Assembly: GCF_011405515.1 (NCBI RefSeq)
Contig: NZ_AP022671.1
Span: 2,976,001-3,040,000 of the forward strand
DNA: 64,000 nt
Origin: Nitrospira sp. KM1
GTDB lineage: Bacteria; Nitrospirota; Nitrospiria; Nitrospirales; Nitrospiraceae
Direction of reading: 5' to 3'
How positions within the stretch are numbered: the first letter of the stretch is position 1; every line of letters begins with the position of its first letter. Of the stretch, positions 53,948 to 63,727 are shown piece after piece. The translations under genes and the position numbers were made by a program. The notes under the pieces were generated by a model that ran no database searches, was not told where the DNA came from, and saw only the letters and a program-made list of their open reading frames with translations.

Positions 53948-56293
53948 ATGTCGTCTCGTGTACAGGTTTGTCGAGGGTGGTGCATCATGCTATACGCTCT
54001 CGCGGTCGTATTCGGATCATTGGTATGGAGCAGCATTGGCGCCGCTCAAGATACATCTGTCGAACCTGCTCCCTCGGCCCGGGAAACGGAATTGCGCGAT
54101 CAACTCAAGGGTATTCTCCAAGAACTGGAAGACATTCAACACAAGAAGGAACAGGCGGCACCGGAGGCGGAACGTGCGCCTGTCGTCAAGGAAAAGACCT
54201 CGGCGCCGGCACCGGAATCGGAACATGAGACTGTTCCGGAATACGAGCTCGCAGACATGAGCATCGTGAGCAAGCGCATGCAGAAACGTCCGGAAGGCGT
54301 GTCCATCTCGGCTACCATCCCGGCCGAAACCGATTCTCAGCCGACGCGTACGATGAAAGAGTCGATGGAATCTATTCCCGGCGTCGTACTGAGGCAGGCA
54401 AACGGCCCGCGCGACTTCAGCATCATGATTCGCGGCCAGGGCGCCAAGACGGCGTTTGCCGTTCGCGATATCAAGGTCTATGAAGACGGGTTCATTCAGA
54501 CGCAGTCGGATGGTCTCTCGCGCCTGGATATGCAAGACCCCTGGTTCATGCGCAGCACCGAAGTGACACGCGGCGCCTCGTCCTCCCTGTACGATAACTA
54601 TGCGTTAGGCGGTATGGTTCAATTTAGGACAAGGCGCGGCAGCGACATCAACGGGTTCGAAGCCTTTCTCCAAGGCGGATCCTACGGCTTTCAAAAGCAG
54701 GCGTTTGCGGTTGGTCAGCAGTTTGAAAATCTCGACGTGTCACTGTTCGGCAGTAATGCCGCCGAAGACGGATATATCAGGAACAGCGACTATTCGACGC
54801 AGACAATCAACTTCAACCTCCGTTTCAAGATCGATGACAAGCAGAATTTCTACTTCAAGGCGATTTCCAACTGGCTGGATACCAGAGTGCCGACCCGATT
54901 GACTCAAGCACAATTCACGACGGACGATCGCCAAGCCGGAGGAGCTCAGACAACCTGCGTGTCCGGAACGTACATGGCCGGCTGCGCCAATGCGACGTTG
55001 CTCCATCAACAGCGCATCGATCGGCGGACCATCGTGGGGGGTATCTATGAGCGTCAGCTCAACGCGGGCACGGTGCTGACCATCGAAGGGGATTACGACG
55101 TCAAAGACATCAATCAATACTTTTCTCAGATCACCGACAACGTCAATCCAAACGTCAAGTCATACGCCGACCTGCGAAACGACAGCCGGGTCGGAGGTAT
55201 GCCTCTGCGGAGCTACGTCGGATTCTTCATCAACAACATGGAGCAGGAGGGGAACACGTTCCAAAACCTAGCGGACGGTCAAGGCACGCGGGGATCGTTG
55301 CTTCAAAACAACCGCGGCACGATACGGAACATCGGAGGAAGGATTCGAGAGGAACTCGAATTCGTTCCGAAATGGATTCTCGCAGCAGGCTTGGGATTTG
55401 AGCAGTCAATGATCAGCGTGCAGTCAATCAATTACACAGGCGCAACACCGTCGCCGGTGAGCGCGAATCGCACGTTCTATAATTGGGCGCCCGAAGTCTC
55501 GCTATCTTGGAAACCGGAAGACGGCTATCGGACTTGGATACGCGCCTCGACTGGATACGGCATTCCGCAATTCAACAATCTTCTCAGGGATCCGGTGACG
55601 GGACTGCCGGGCACCAATTTCGACCTGAAGCCTCAGAAGAATCTCAACACGGAAATCGGCACGGAAGCGAGGCTTCATCGAACGCTCGGCGTCCAATTAG
55701 TTGGGTTCTGGACATTCTTCAAAAACGAGATCATCACACAGACCATTTCAGGAGGGAATACGGCCTCCGTCAACGCGGATTCTTCCCAATACCGTGGAAT
55801 CGAAGCGTCGTATGACTGGCGGCCGCTTTCCGGATTACGGCTCTCGGGAGCCTATACGCACATCGATGCCCGATATATCAATTTCTCCGATCGGGTCGCA
55901 GCGGGATTTCTCTCGAGAGACGGGAAAAACGTTCCGAATGTTCCGACGGACGTATTACACACGAAGGCCGAGTACGACCACGCGTTGTCCGGATGGGGTG
56001 GATGGATCGAGGCCTCGTATTACAATAGCTACTTTCTGAACAACAGCAATACGTTCGGAATCCCTTCCTATCTCATTGCGAATATCAATGTACACAAAAC
56101 CGTGGACGTAAAGAGCAAGTGGTTCCGTTTTGCCAAATTTTATCTCGAGCTCGATAACATCGCGGATAAGAAATACGTCGCGTCCGGCCAGGTCATCGGC
56201 GGCGAGACCACCGCTGCCGGCGCCTCTCAGCAGGCATTCTTCGCCGGCTACGGGCGGGCTATCTATGGAGGGGTCACGCTGGGATTGTTCTGA
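53948..56293 (+). CDS. TonB-dependent outer-membrane receptor
   Basis: A 781-residue receptor with a signal peptide ending near GAAQ, a short coiled-coil and Ala/Pro/Glu-rich segment (about 35-95), a plug domain (TMKESMESIPGVVLRQAN, IMIRGQGAKTAFAVRDIKVY, GASSSLYDNYALGGMVQF) and a 22-strand-type barrel ending in Phe. Such receptors import chelated metals, cobalamin or similar ligands with energy from TonB. The Fec/FhuE-like layout does not fix the ligand. The ATG at 53948 has AAGGAG ten bases upstream. The tonB gene lies about 2.3 kb upstream on the same strand. Confidence 0.88.
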   Translation: MSSRVQVCRGWCIMLYALAVVFGSLVWSSIGAAQDTSVEPAPSARETELRDQLKGILQELEDIQHKKEQAAPEAERAPVVKEKTSAPAPESEHETVPEYELADMSIVSKRMQKRPEGVSISATIPAETDSQPTRTMKESMESIPGVVLRQANGPRDFSIMIRGQGAKTAFAVRDIKVYEDGFIQTQSDGLSRLDMQDPWFMRSTEVTRGASSSLYDNYALGGMVQFRTRRGSDINGFEAFLQGGSYGFQKQAFAVGQQFENLDVSLFGSNAAEDGYIRNSDYSTQTINFNLRFKIDDKQNFYFKAISNWLDTRVPTRLTQAQFTTDDRQAGGAQTTCVSGTYMAGCANATLLHQQRIDRRTIVGGIYERQLNAGTVLTIEGDYDVKDINQYFSQITDNVNPNVKSYADLRNDSRVGGMPLRSYVGFFINNMEQEGNTFQNLADGQGTRGSLLQNNRGTIRNIGGRIREELEFVPKWILAAGLGFEQSMISVQSINYTGATPSPVSANRTFYNWAPEVSLSWKPEDGYRTWIRASTGYGIPQFNNLLRDPVTGLPGTNFDLKPQKNLNTEIGTEARLHRTLGVQLVGFWTFFKNEIITQTISGGNTASVNADSSQYRGIEASYDWRPLSGLRLSGAYTHIDARYINFSDRVAAGFLSRDGKNVPNVPTDVLHTKAEYDHALSGWGGWIEASYYNSYFLNNSNTFGIPSYLIANINVHKTVDVKSKWFRFAKFYLELDNIADKKYVASGQVIGGETTAAGASQQAFFAGYGRAIYGGVTLGLF

Positions 56294-56323
56294 CAATTTG
56301 AATGGCAACAGACGGCGCGAACG

Positions 56324-56809
56324 ATGGAAACCCTGCACGGACGTCGACCATGTCGTGCGCAGGCGGTCTTGGAGCAATTTGACGACGGCGGCTATGCCGC
56401 ACTGATGGGACTGGTGAAGTCACCTGACGTGTTTGCATGCGCGGTCAGTATCGCCGGCCCAACGGATCTTCGGATGCTGCTCCGCGACAGAGAATTTTAT
56501 GTGGGGGTTGGAAGCCAGGATGAAGTACGGATCGGCCGCTGGTGGTCCGATCGTGAGCGGTTGAGGCTCACATCTCCAGTCGATCAGATTGGCAGTATCA
56601 GAAAACCAGTTCTGCTCTTACACGGCGTGCAAGACGTCGTGGTGCCCGTGGAGCATTCGCGAATCATGGCGGAGAAATTCAAGGCAGCGCGTTATGCGCA
56701 GTATCGATATGTGGAGTTGCCATTTGGAGACCATTGGCTCAGCCGCGAGCAAGACCGGATCCGTGTCTTCAGCGAGCTCGAGGAGTTCCTCACACCGTAT
56801 CTTCAGTGA
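56324..56809 (+). pseudogene. Decayed fragment of an S9 prolyl oligopeptidase-type hydrolase
   Basis: Only about the last 145 residues of a peptidase S9 catalytic domain are present: GGYAALMGLVKSPDVFACAV, then SIAGPTDL, the catalytic Asp region LLHGVQDVVVP and the His region GDHWLS. The nucleophile position in the G-x-S-x-G-G-Y motif reads FDDGGY, so the Ser is lost. A short stretch typical of the missing upstream part (DVDHVVR, 56340-56360) occurs in another frame, which points to a frameshift. An intact family member has over 600 residues. No ribosome-binding site is seen. It is most probably a remnant, although a short protein could still be made. Confidence 0.7.
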
Positions 56810-56962
56810 AGGCGGAGGGCAGATTCTGTTCCCCGACGGGCTTGGATCGGAAGGACCATGGTTCCCATTCACCGCTACAGGCCGAGTTGATTTCATACCC
56901 CTCGGTCCGTATAGTCCAAGCTGTCTACGTGGCAGGCGAATGGTGTGCCGGTTGAAACGCGT

Positions 56963-58012
56963 ATGAGCCCACGCACGCTCAGTATCTTCGCATATGGGCT
57001 CCTCCTGATTTGCCACACGGCCGCTGCCGGTGCCGCGCCATCGGATCCCGCGCGCCGCACGCTGGAGCGGGCCGCCGAATTGTCCAGGGCCGGCGATATC
57101 GATGGCGCGATCGCCTCGGCGCATAAAGCCGTTGAGTTAAACCCGTCATCCGCCGAGGCGTACCATCTTCTTGGATACCTGTATTTCCACCACAAGAAAA
57201 AACCGACTGAAGCGGCTGAGGCGTTCGAGCATGCCCTGAGGATCAAGCCGTCCTATCCTGAGGCGCTGAACGACCTGGCCGAAGTCTATATCGCGCAAGG
57301 GAAGTCGGCCGATGCCGAACACACGCTCAAGCGCGCTCTCGAGGTCGACCCGAAGCACGAAGATTCCTATCTTGATCTGGCACGACTCTATGAAGGAAGA
57401 CGGGAGACGGCTGCCGCCATGAAGACGTACCAGCGGCTGCTGGTGATTCATCCCGGAAGCCCGGAGGGTTTGTTCGGGCTGGCGCTTCTGAACGAAGCCC
57501 AAGGTGAAGACAAGGCTGCCCGCGATCTGCTGGCCAGGTTGACGTCCGTGAATCCCAAGCACGCCGACGGCTGGTATCAGGCAGGAAGGCTGGCAGAGCG
57601 CAACAACGACCTGCTCGAAGCGGCCTATGACTATCGACAGGCGATCGCGGCGAAGCCGAGTCTCGTCGACGCACATTATAACTTGGGGTTCATTCTGCGC
57701 AGCCAAAACAAACCGGCCGATGCCGAACGCGAGTTCCTCGAGGTCATCCGGTATCGTCCGGAATATGCCGAAGCGCACATGAACCTGGGAGTCGTTTACA
57801 CCAGCATGAACAAGCTGGAAGATGCCGAACGGGAATATGAGAAAGCGGTTGAACTCAAGCCGGGCTATGCGGAGGCCCACTATAATCTTGGTGTCTTCTA
57901 TGAGTTGCACCGGAAGGACATGCCCCGGGCGCTTGCGCAGTATCACAAATATCTGAACCTGGGCGGCCGCGACGATCGGGTCGAGCGTATTATCGGAACT
58001 TCAGGACGGTAA
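56963..58012 (+). CDS. Secreted tetratricopeptide-repeat protein
   Basis: A 349-residue protein with a signal peptide (LSIFAYGLLLICHTAAAGA) followed by about eight tandem TPR units of 34 residues, such as YPEALNDLAEVYIAQGKSADAEHTLKRAL and PGYAEAHYNLGVFYELHRKDMPRALAQY in shorter pieces. TPRs form protein-binding superhelices, so it is probably a periplasmic scaffold. The ATG at 56963 is chosen because it starts the signal peptide; a GTG six codons earlier is in frame. The 153 bases before it hold nothing recognisable. It is convergent with slp. Confidence 0.85.
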   Translation: MSPRTLSIFAYGLLLICHTAAAGAAPSDPARRTLERAAELSRAGDIDGAIASAHKAVELNPSSAEAYHLLGYLYFHHKKKPTEAAEAFEHALRIKPSYPEALNDLAEVYIAQGKSADAEHTLKRALEVDPKHEDSYLDLARLYEGRRETAAAMKTYQRLLVIHPGSPEGLFGLALLNEAQGEDKAARDLLARLTSVNPKHADGWYQAGRLAERNNDLLEAAYDYRQAIAAKPSLVDAHYNLGFILRSQNKPADAEREFLEVIRYRPEYAEAHMNLGVVYTSMNKLEDAEREYEKAVELKPGYAEAHYNLGVFYELHRKDMPRALAQYHKYLNLGGRDDRVERIIGTSGR

Positions 58013-58082
58013 TGAGGAAAGCGCCAGCTCGTCTCGCCTGCCTTGGAGAGGGTTGGCGGGAGAGGTCATGTGACGGAGGCGG

Positions 58083-58637
58083 CTACCAATAAGGCCAGGG
58101 ACGCCAGTAGGGACTCCAATACGGGCCCCAATAAGGCCCCGGACCATAATACGAATACGGATAAGGCCTGCTGCGCGGGTAGCTTTGCTCCGAAACATTC
58201 CAGACTTGGAGTTTTCGGGCGTCGACGGTCGGATAGGTGTATTCGGTCTCATCAAGAGGGAGCGTCACGGAACCGGTGACATCTCCGGTGACGGTCACTC
58301 TGGTCCCATGCGGGATGGTGGCTGGATCAAGAAATTCTTTGTGAAGCGCGACGAATCGCCCTTGAGATTGCGTGAGGTCGGAACCAGGCGCTCCGGATCT
58401 GTCCAGAGGAAGCTGAAGGATTTCAATGCGGGTGCCTTCCCTCAGGCGTTTGGCAGAAAGCACTTCTCCGCCCAGCTGCACTTCCTGCCCTCTATATGAG
58501 TCCGGCGACCCCTTGACCTGGGCGAACGTCACCCGGTTGACCGGAACACTGTCATCGCTTTCTTGCGATGAGGCACAACCTGCCAAAAGGGCAAGAAACA
58601 GTGCGGCATACCCGTAGGCACGCAGGTGGATGCGCAT
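58083..58637 (-). CDS. slp: Slp-family outer-membrane lipoprotein
   Basis: A 184-residue lipoprotein (lipobox LLAGC) resembling Slp, the starvation-inducible outer-membrane lipoprotein: VTFAQVKGSPDSYRGQEVQLGGEVL, then RIEILQLPLD and a small OB-like beta fold. The last 30 residues are an extreme Tyr/Pro/Trp-rich tail (repeats of PYW with SYYGPGP), not part of the family core. TATAAT ends seven bases before the ATG, so the mRNA may be nearly leaderless. A longer upstream frame lacks a signal peptide. It diverges from the DsbA-like gene. Confidence 0.8.
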   Translation of the reverse strand: MRIHLRAYGYAALFLALLAGCASSQESDDSVPVNRVTFAQVKGSPDSYRGQEVQLGGEVLSAKRLREGTRIEILQLPLDRSGAPGSDLTQSQGRFVALHKEFLDPATIPHGTRVTVTGDVTGSVTLPLDETEYTYPTVDARKLQVWNVSEQSYPRSRPYPYSYYGPGPYWGPYWSPYWRPWPYW

Positions 58638-58643
58638 ACTGCG

Positions 58644-58649
58644 ATTATA
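58644..58649 (-). promoter_or_regulatory. Perfect -10 element just before slp
   Basis: On the minus strand TATAAT lies six bases before the slp ATG, so transcription would start at or next to the start codon and the mRNA would be leaderless. No good -35 is seen at 17 bases. A second perfect TATAAT faces the other way at 58678-58683, in front of the DsbA-like gene. Confidence 0.4.
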
Positions 58650-58677
58650 ACAAACAGCAGTCGAACGAGGTATTCGA

Positions 58678-58683
58678 TATAAT
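58678..58683 (+). promoter_or_regulatory. -10 element of the DsbA-like gene
   Basis: TATAAT on the plus strand, about 50 bases before the GTG start at 58733. The -35 region is poor. The AAGGAGA ribosome-binding site lies at 58721-58727. Confidence 0.35.
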
Positions 58684-58732
58684 GACGGGTTCGTACGTCG
58701 AAACGCAGCAGATAAGATGAAAGGAGAGAACG

Positions 58733-59371
58733 GTGAAGCGATACGAAATCTGGATGGCGGCACTCTCGATAGGACTGTGGGCGCTTACGGTGGGCGCATT
58801 CGTGCACGCGGCAACTCCGGAGCTGAAGGGCAAGTTCGAGATCCTCAAAGACGAGCGGTCCACCCACTCACCGGGAAAAGTCAGGCTCATCGAGTTCGCC
58901 GATTTTTACTGTCCACATTGTCACCGGTTCGACGGCGAAGGGTTGGCCGTGCTGGAGAAAGAGTTCGGCGACAAGCTCGAGGCGACTATGGTGGGATTCC
59001 CCGTGATCAGAGGAAAGCTCCCGACCCCCTTCGACATGTATGAACAGGCGAAACTCATGGGCAAGGGCAACGAGATGAAGCGGGTGCTTTTCCGCACCAT
59101 TCACACCGACAAGGTCACGGGAGTGTTGGACCGCTCGGTGCGGGAAGTCCTCATCAAAGAAGTGGGGCTCGATCCCAAGTCCTTCGAGGAAGGGATGGCC
59201 AGCGGGAAGCCGGCCAAGCTGTTCGAGGAGGGCCGCGCATGGGGTGAACGAATCAAGATACAACAAACCCCGACCGTACTCCTTGACGGTAATATCAAGG
59301 TCGAGAACATCGACCCGGAAAATCTCAAGCTGATCATCCACAGTATCCTTGACGCGGATCGGAAGAAATAA
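58733..59371 (+). CDS. DsbA-like periplasmic thiol:disulfide oxidoreductase
   Basis: A 212-residue thioredoxin-fold protein with a signal peptide and the active site CPHC in FADFYCPHCHRFD, the DsbA signature, plus the cis-Pro in QQTPTVLL. It is expected to introduce or isomerise disulfides in exported proteins. The GTG start at 58733 has AAGGAGA six bases upstream. It lies 55 bases before the P-type ATPase gene on the same strand. DsbG/DsbC-like roles are possible; no dimerisation domain is present. Confidence 0.88.
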   Translation: MKRYEIWMAALSIGLWALTVGAFVHAATPELKGKFEILKDERSTHSPGKVRLIEFADFYCPHCHRFDGEGLAVLEKEFGDKLEATMVGFPVIRGKLPTPFDMYEQAKLMGKGNEMKRVLFRTIHTDKVTGVLDRSVREVLIKEVGLDPKSFEEGMASGKPAKLFEEGRAWGERIKIQQTPTVLLDGNIKVENIDPENLKLIIHSILDADRKK

Positions 59372-59426
59372 GTGGAAGGGTGTATGACAGACCGTGAAGG
59401 CTGGTCGACATGACCATCGGGTTTCT

Positions 59427-61961
59427 ATGGCGATCGATCCAATTTGCGGCATGACGGTGGATCCGGCCACGGCTGCCGGGAGTTTTGACTATCGCGGCAC
59501 CACATACTACTTTTGCGCGCAGTCCTGCCTGAATACCTTTAAGGCCGATCCCGAACGCGCCGTATTGTCCCAGCCGGCCGCTCTTATCTCGCTGGGCAAG
59601 AAGAAATCGTTACCGATGATGCCGGCCGCGGCTCCGAACTCCGGTCACATCGATCCTGTCTGTGGGATGACTGTGCAACCGGACACTGCTGCCGGTTCCC
59701 ACACCTATCACGGTCGGACGTATTATTTCTGCGCGCAAGGTTGTCTGAACAAATTTCGCGATGATCCGGCGTATTTCGCATTGCCCCCGGACCAGCGGCG
59801 TCCCAAACCGGTGAAAATCCCCGCAGGGGCCGCCGTCGAATACATCTGCCCGATGGATCCGGATGTGCTGGAGACCAAGCCGGGGGCCTGCAGGATTTGC
59901 GGAATGGCGCTGGAACCCAAAGTCGTTTCGTTGGAAGACGGGCCCAATCCCGAACTGGAGGACATGACGAAGCGGTTCTGGATCAGTCTCGCACCGGCGT
60001 CACTCGTGATGGCATTGGCGATGGCCCCGATGATCCCGGGGCAACCGTTGAAGCCGTTTCTCGACGGCCAAGCCGTCAACGTGATGCAATGGATACTCTC
60101 CACGCCGGTTGTGCTCTGGGCCGGCCGGCCATTTTTTGAACGGGCATGGGTTTCCTTCGTGAATCGCGCCCCGAACATGTTCACGTTGATCGGGATTGGA
60201 ACCGGCGCGGCCTATCTCTACAGCACGGTCGCGACGTTCATGCCGGGAATCATGCCGGCCTCGTTCAGCTCGCACGACGGCTCGATGGCGGTCTATTTCG
60301 AAGCAGCGGCCATGATCACGGTGCTGGTTTTGCTCGGCCAAGTCATGGAGTTGCGTGCGCGCCGTCGAACCACTTCAGCGATGAAGGCACTGCTGGGATT
60401 GGTTCCCAAAGCGGCCCGCCGGGTCGAAGATGATGGAGTGGATCGGGAAGTCCCGCTGGAACGGATCCAGGTCGGAGACCGTCTGCGGGTGCGTCCGGGA
60501 GAGCGTATCCCCGTGGATGGCGTCATTATCGACGGGGGAACTTCGGTGGACGAGTCGATGGTTACCGGTGAATCTGTTCCGGTGGAAAAGACCGTCGGTT
60601 CGGCAGTCACGGGAGGCACGATCAACGGAAACGGCAGCGTATTGATGCGGGCCCAGCGCGTAGGGAGGGATACCCTGCTCGCGCGCATCGTTCACATGGT
60701 GGGAGAGGCGCAGCGTACCAGAGCACCGATTCAACGCATTGCCGATATGACCGCCGCCTACTTCGTTCCGATTGTCATAGCCATTTCACTCCTGACGGCG
60801 GTGGCGTGGGGAATCTGGGGACCCGAACCGAGATGGGCCCATGCATTGGTCAATGCCGTGGCCGTGTTGATCATTGCCTGTCCCTGTGCACTGGGCTTGG
60901 CGACTCCCATGTCGATCATGGTCGGGACCGGACGAGGCGCGACTGCAGGCGTATTGGTCAAGAAGGCCGAGGCGCTTGAGGTGCTGGGAAAGGTAGACAC
61001 ATTGGTGATCGACAAGACCGGAACGTTGACCGAAGGAAAACCCAGGCTTGTCTCGATGCGCTTCGTGCCGCCCTGGACGGACGCCGAGGTGTTGAACCTC
61101 GCGGCAAGCCTGGAACGCAACAGCGAACACCCGCTGGCAGCCGCAGTCGTCGCCGGGGCCGAACGACGAGGATCGACGCTCTCGCCCGTCAAGGATTTCA
61201 GGTCCGTGACCGGTCACGGAGTCGTGGGAATGGTCAGGGATCGGCGAATCGTCATTGGAACCTCGACATTTCTGCGGGATGAGGCCGGGGGATCGGCGCC
61301 CGATCTGGACGTGCTCGAAGGCGAAGCCGCAACGCTGCGGCGCGAAGGACAGACCGTGCTGTTCGTGTCCGTGGACGGACAGGTGGCCGGATTGCTCGGC
61401 GTTGCAGATCCAATAAAAGAGTCCACGCCTGAAGCGGTAGCTGCGCTCAAAGCCGACGGCGTCTCTCTGGTGATGGTGACAGGGGATCACCGCGAGACTG
61501 CGGAACGCGTCGCGCGGCAGCTGGGGATCACGGTCGTGCATGCAGGCGTATTGCCCGAGAACAAGGGACGGATTGTGGGTCAATTGAAAGGCGATGGCCG
61601 TGTCGTGGCCATGGCCGGTGATGGCATCAACGATGCCCCGGCCCTGGCGCTCGCGGATGTCGGAATCGCCATGGGGAACGGGACAGATGTCGCCATCGAA
61701 AGCGCGGCCGTTGCGCTGATCAAAGGCGACCTTCGAGCGCTGGTGCGGGCCAGGCGGTTAAGCCGCGAAACCATTCGAAACATTCGACAGAACCTCTTTT
61801 TCGCATTCGCCTATAACATGGTGGGCGTGCCCATCGCAGCGGGTATGCTCTATCCGTTCTGGGGCATTCTCTTGAGCCCGATGCTGGCCAGCGCGGCCAT
61901 GACCTTCAGTTCTCTCTCGGTGATTTCCAACGCCCTTCGACTGCGCCATGTAGAATTATGA
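59427..61961 (+). CDS. P1B-type copper-transporting ATPase with two YHS domains
   Basis: An 844-residue metal pump. In place of the usual HMA domains it starts with two YHS domains (Cys pairs at 7/30/34 and 79/102/106: [14 protein letters not shown] and the second copy) and then a heavy-metal-binding motif ([22 protein letters not shown], in shorter pieces, near 139-160). The pump core has eight predicted helices, CPC in [22 protein letters not shown] with the phosphorylated Asp, TGES and [13 protein letters not shown] points to Cu(I) or Ag(I). The ATG at 59427 matches the YHS start; a GTG 11 codons earlier is in frame. Export of copper from the cytoplasm is the likely role. Confidence 0.9.
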   Translation: MAIDPICGMTVDPATAAGSFDYRGTTYYFCAQSCLNTFKADPERAVLSQPAALISLGKKKSLPMMPAAAPNSGHIDPVCGMTVQPDTAAGSHTYHGRTYYFCAQGCLNKFRDDPAYFALPPDQRRPKPVKIPAGAAVEYICPMDPDVLETKPGACRICGMALEPKVVSLEDGPNPELEDMTKRFWISLAPASLVMALAMAPMIPGQPLKPFLDGQAVNVMQWILSTPVVLWAGRPFFERAWVSFVNRAPNMFTLIGIGTGAAYLYSTVATFMPGIMPASFSSHDGSMAVYFEAAAMITVLVLLGQVMELRARRRTTSAMKALLGLVPKAARRVEDDGVDREVPLERIQVGDRLRVRPGERIPVDGVIIDGGTSVDESMVTGESVPVEKTVGSAVTGGTINGNGSVLMRAQRVGRDTLLARIVHMVGEAQRTRAPIQRIADMTAAYFVPIVIAISLLTAVAWGIWGPEPRWAHALVNAVAVLIIACPCALGLATPMSIMVGTGRGATAGVLVKKAEALEVLGKVDTLVIDKTGTLTEGKPRLVSMRFVPPWTDAEVLNLAASLERNSEHPLAAAVVAGAERRGSTLSPVKDFRSVTGHGVVGMVRDRRIVIGTSTFLRDEAGGSAPDLDVLEGEAATLRREGQTVLFVSVDGQVAGLLGVADPIKESTPEAVAALKADGVSLVMVTGDHRETAERVARQLGITVVHAGVLPENKGRIVGQLKGDGRVVAMAGDGINDAPALALADVGIAMGNGTDVAIESAAVALIKGDLRALVRARRLSRETIRNIRQNLFFAFAYNMVGVPIAAGMLYPFWGILLSPMLASAAMTFSSLSVISNALRLRHVEL

Positions 61962-61963
61962 GT

Positions 61964-62003
61964 GCGTCCGCTACGGGCGCATGCTAGGCTACGGACGCTT
62001 TTT
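61964..62003 (+). terminator. Rho-independent terminator after the P-type ATPase gene
   Basis: GCGTCCG (61964-61970) and CGGACGC (61992-61998) form a 7-bp GC-rich stem with a 21-base loop, followed by TTTTT. It lies two bases after the ATPase stop codon and would separate this gene from the protease gene. Confidence 0.55.
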
Positions 62004-62033
62004 ATCCTGAAATTCCGACAGAGCGGGAAGGCG

Positions 62034-63461
62034 ATGCGCGTCATTCGACCGTATGTAGGATGTCTGTGGCTCTGCGCGGCAGGATTTTGCCTCACGCAGG
62101 TGGTCCCTGTTGAACGGGCATGGGCCGGAGCCAACCTCATTCCCGTGGCGGCCGCCCATGATCTTCAGGCGCAAATCAAGGGGACTGCAGCCAAAGTTAT
62201 TCCCGCGGTCGTGAGCATCGCGTCGACCGTGATGGTGCGGGACCAGGCGTTCGGCGATGAGGCCCTGCCGTTCGGACTATTCAAAGAACCGCCCGCCCGG
62301 CGCCAATACGGTCAGGGGTCGGGCGTGATCGTGACGGCTGACGGCTATATCATTACGAACAACCATGTTGTGGCCGATGCGGTGAACGTCGAGGTGATCC
62401 TGGCCGACAGGCGGCAATTCAAAGGTCGAGTGGTCGCCACCGATCCGAAGACCGACGTGGCTGTGGTCAAGATCCAGACAACGAATCTTCCGACAGTTTC
62501 ATGGGGTGATTCGAGCCGTCTCGCCGTGGGCGATTTTGTGCTGGCGATCGGCAATCCTTTGGGACTGAGCCGAACGGTGACGTTCGGAATCGTGAGCGCG
62601 GTGGGGCGCGCCGACGTCGGCGTGGCAGATTTCGAGGACTTTATCCAGACAGATGCGCCAATCAATCCCGGGAACTCAGGCGGTGCGTTGGTCAATATCA
62701 ACGGGGAACTGGTCGGCATCAATACCGCGATTGCGAGTCCGACGGGCGGAAGCGTCGGGGTCGGGTTTGCGATTCCCAGCAATATGGCCAAGTCGGCGAT
62801 GCAGAGCCTGATCAAGACCGGCCGGGTTGTCAGAGGATTTTTGGGAGCATCGACCCAGGACGTGACACCGGCGCTTGGGAAGATCTTTCGATTGCCCGAT
62901 GTGAAGGGCGCCATTGTCACGGACGTACAGGCAAAAGGCTCCGCGGAAAAAGCCGGTCTGAGGCGCGGAGACGTCGTGGCCCGCTTCGACGGCCGCGATG
63001 TCATGGATAGCGGCCATCTGCGCAATCTGATCGCAGCCGCCACGGTCGGCAGCAAACACCGCTTGGACATCGTGCGGGACAGCAAATCCCTGCAGGCGGA
63101 ATTGACGGTCCAGGAAGCGCCCCGCGAGCGTGCGAAGCGCAATCAAGGAGAGGCGGCTCCGGACTCGACTTCGCAACATCCGTTGTCCGGAGTGGTCTTC
63201 GACGATATCACGACCCCGCTCGCCCGGCAGATGGATCTGCCGGTCAACAACGGCGTGGTCGTCACGGATATCGAGGAGGGCAGCCTCGCGGAATCGTCCG
63301 GACTCCAACCGGGAGACGTGATTCTCGAGCTGAACCGGCAGCCCATTCCGAATTTCTCAGTCTTCCAACGCCTGGCCGATCCCATGAAGCCGAACGATTT
63401 GGCGCTCCTCCTGATCAACCGCCAGGGAACCGTGCTGTACATCCCCGTGCGCGGCGAATAG
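62034..63461 (+). CDS. DegP/HtrA-type periplasmic serine protease
   Basis: A 475-residue protease and chaperone for misfolded envelope proteins. After a signal peptide comes a trypsin-like domain with the triad His111 (NNHVVAD), Asp141 (KTDVAVVKI) and Ser215 (NPGNSGGAL). Two PDZ domains follow, about 265-355 and 385-475 (GAIVTDVQAKGSAEKAGLRRGD and GVVVTDIEEGSLAESSGLQPGD in shorter pieces). The ATG at 62034 starts the signal peptide. It follows the copper ATPase and could belong to an envelope-stress group with the Dsb protein, by inference. Confidence 0.92.
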   Translation: MRVIRPYVGCLWLCAAGFCLTQVVPVERAWAGANLIPVAAAHDLQAQIKGTAAKVIPAVVSIASTVMVRDQAFGDEALPFGLFKEPPARRQYGQGSGVIVTADGYIITNNHVVADAVNVEVILADRRQFKGRVVATDPKTDVAVVKIQTTNLPTVSWGDSSRLAVGDFVLAIGNPLGLSRTVTFGIVSAVGRADVGVADFEDFIQTDAPINPGNSGGALVNINGELVGINTAIASPTGGSVGVGFAIPSNMAKSAMQSLIKTGRVVRGFLGASTQDVTPALGKIFRLPDVKGAIVTDVQAKGSAEKAGLRRGDVVARFDGRDVMDSGHLRNLIAAATVGSKHRLDIVRDSKSLQAELTVQEAPRERAKRNQGEAAPDSTSQHPLSGVVFDDITTPLARQMDLPVNNGVVVTDIEEGSLAESSGLQPGDVILELNRQPIPNFSVFQRLADPMKPNDLALLLINRQGTVLYIPVRGE

Positions 63462-63727
63462 GCGAGTCCCTAACGGGGAATTCGCTGCGCTCCCTCCTAA
63501 GCACACGGCGAGATCAGGGCCGGGCCGCCTGCCAGTTCCGCCTCGAGCCACTGGCTGCAGGCACGTAACCTCGTCGAAATCGGCTAGGATCTCCTGTCCG
63601 TCCGCCTCGGCATCTTTGACGCACATTCTCCTGTCCGTGCTCATCGTGCGGTGCACAAGTGGTTGACGCCCTGTCACCATAGGTGTTATGAATTTCACAA
63701 TCGTGCTACTGACTGTTCGGTCTGGTC

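Noticed and set aside
63357-63698. Possible small minus-strand gene before nikR with a start (MCVKDAEADGQEI) that recalls nickel-binding CooT proteins
   Set aside because: The likeness is limited to about 20 residues, the frame runs into the protease gene, and no ribosome-binding site fits. The CooT idea is attractive beside nikR but not supported.
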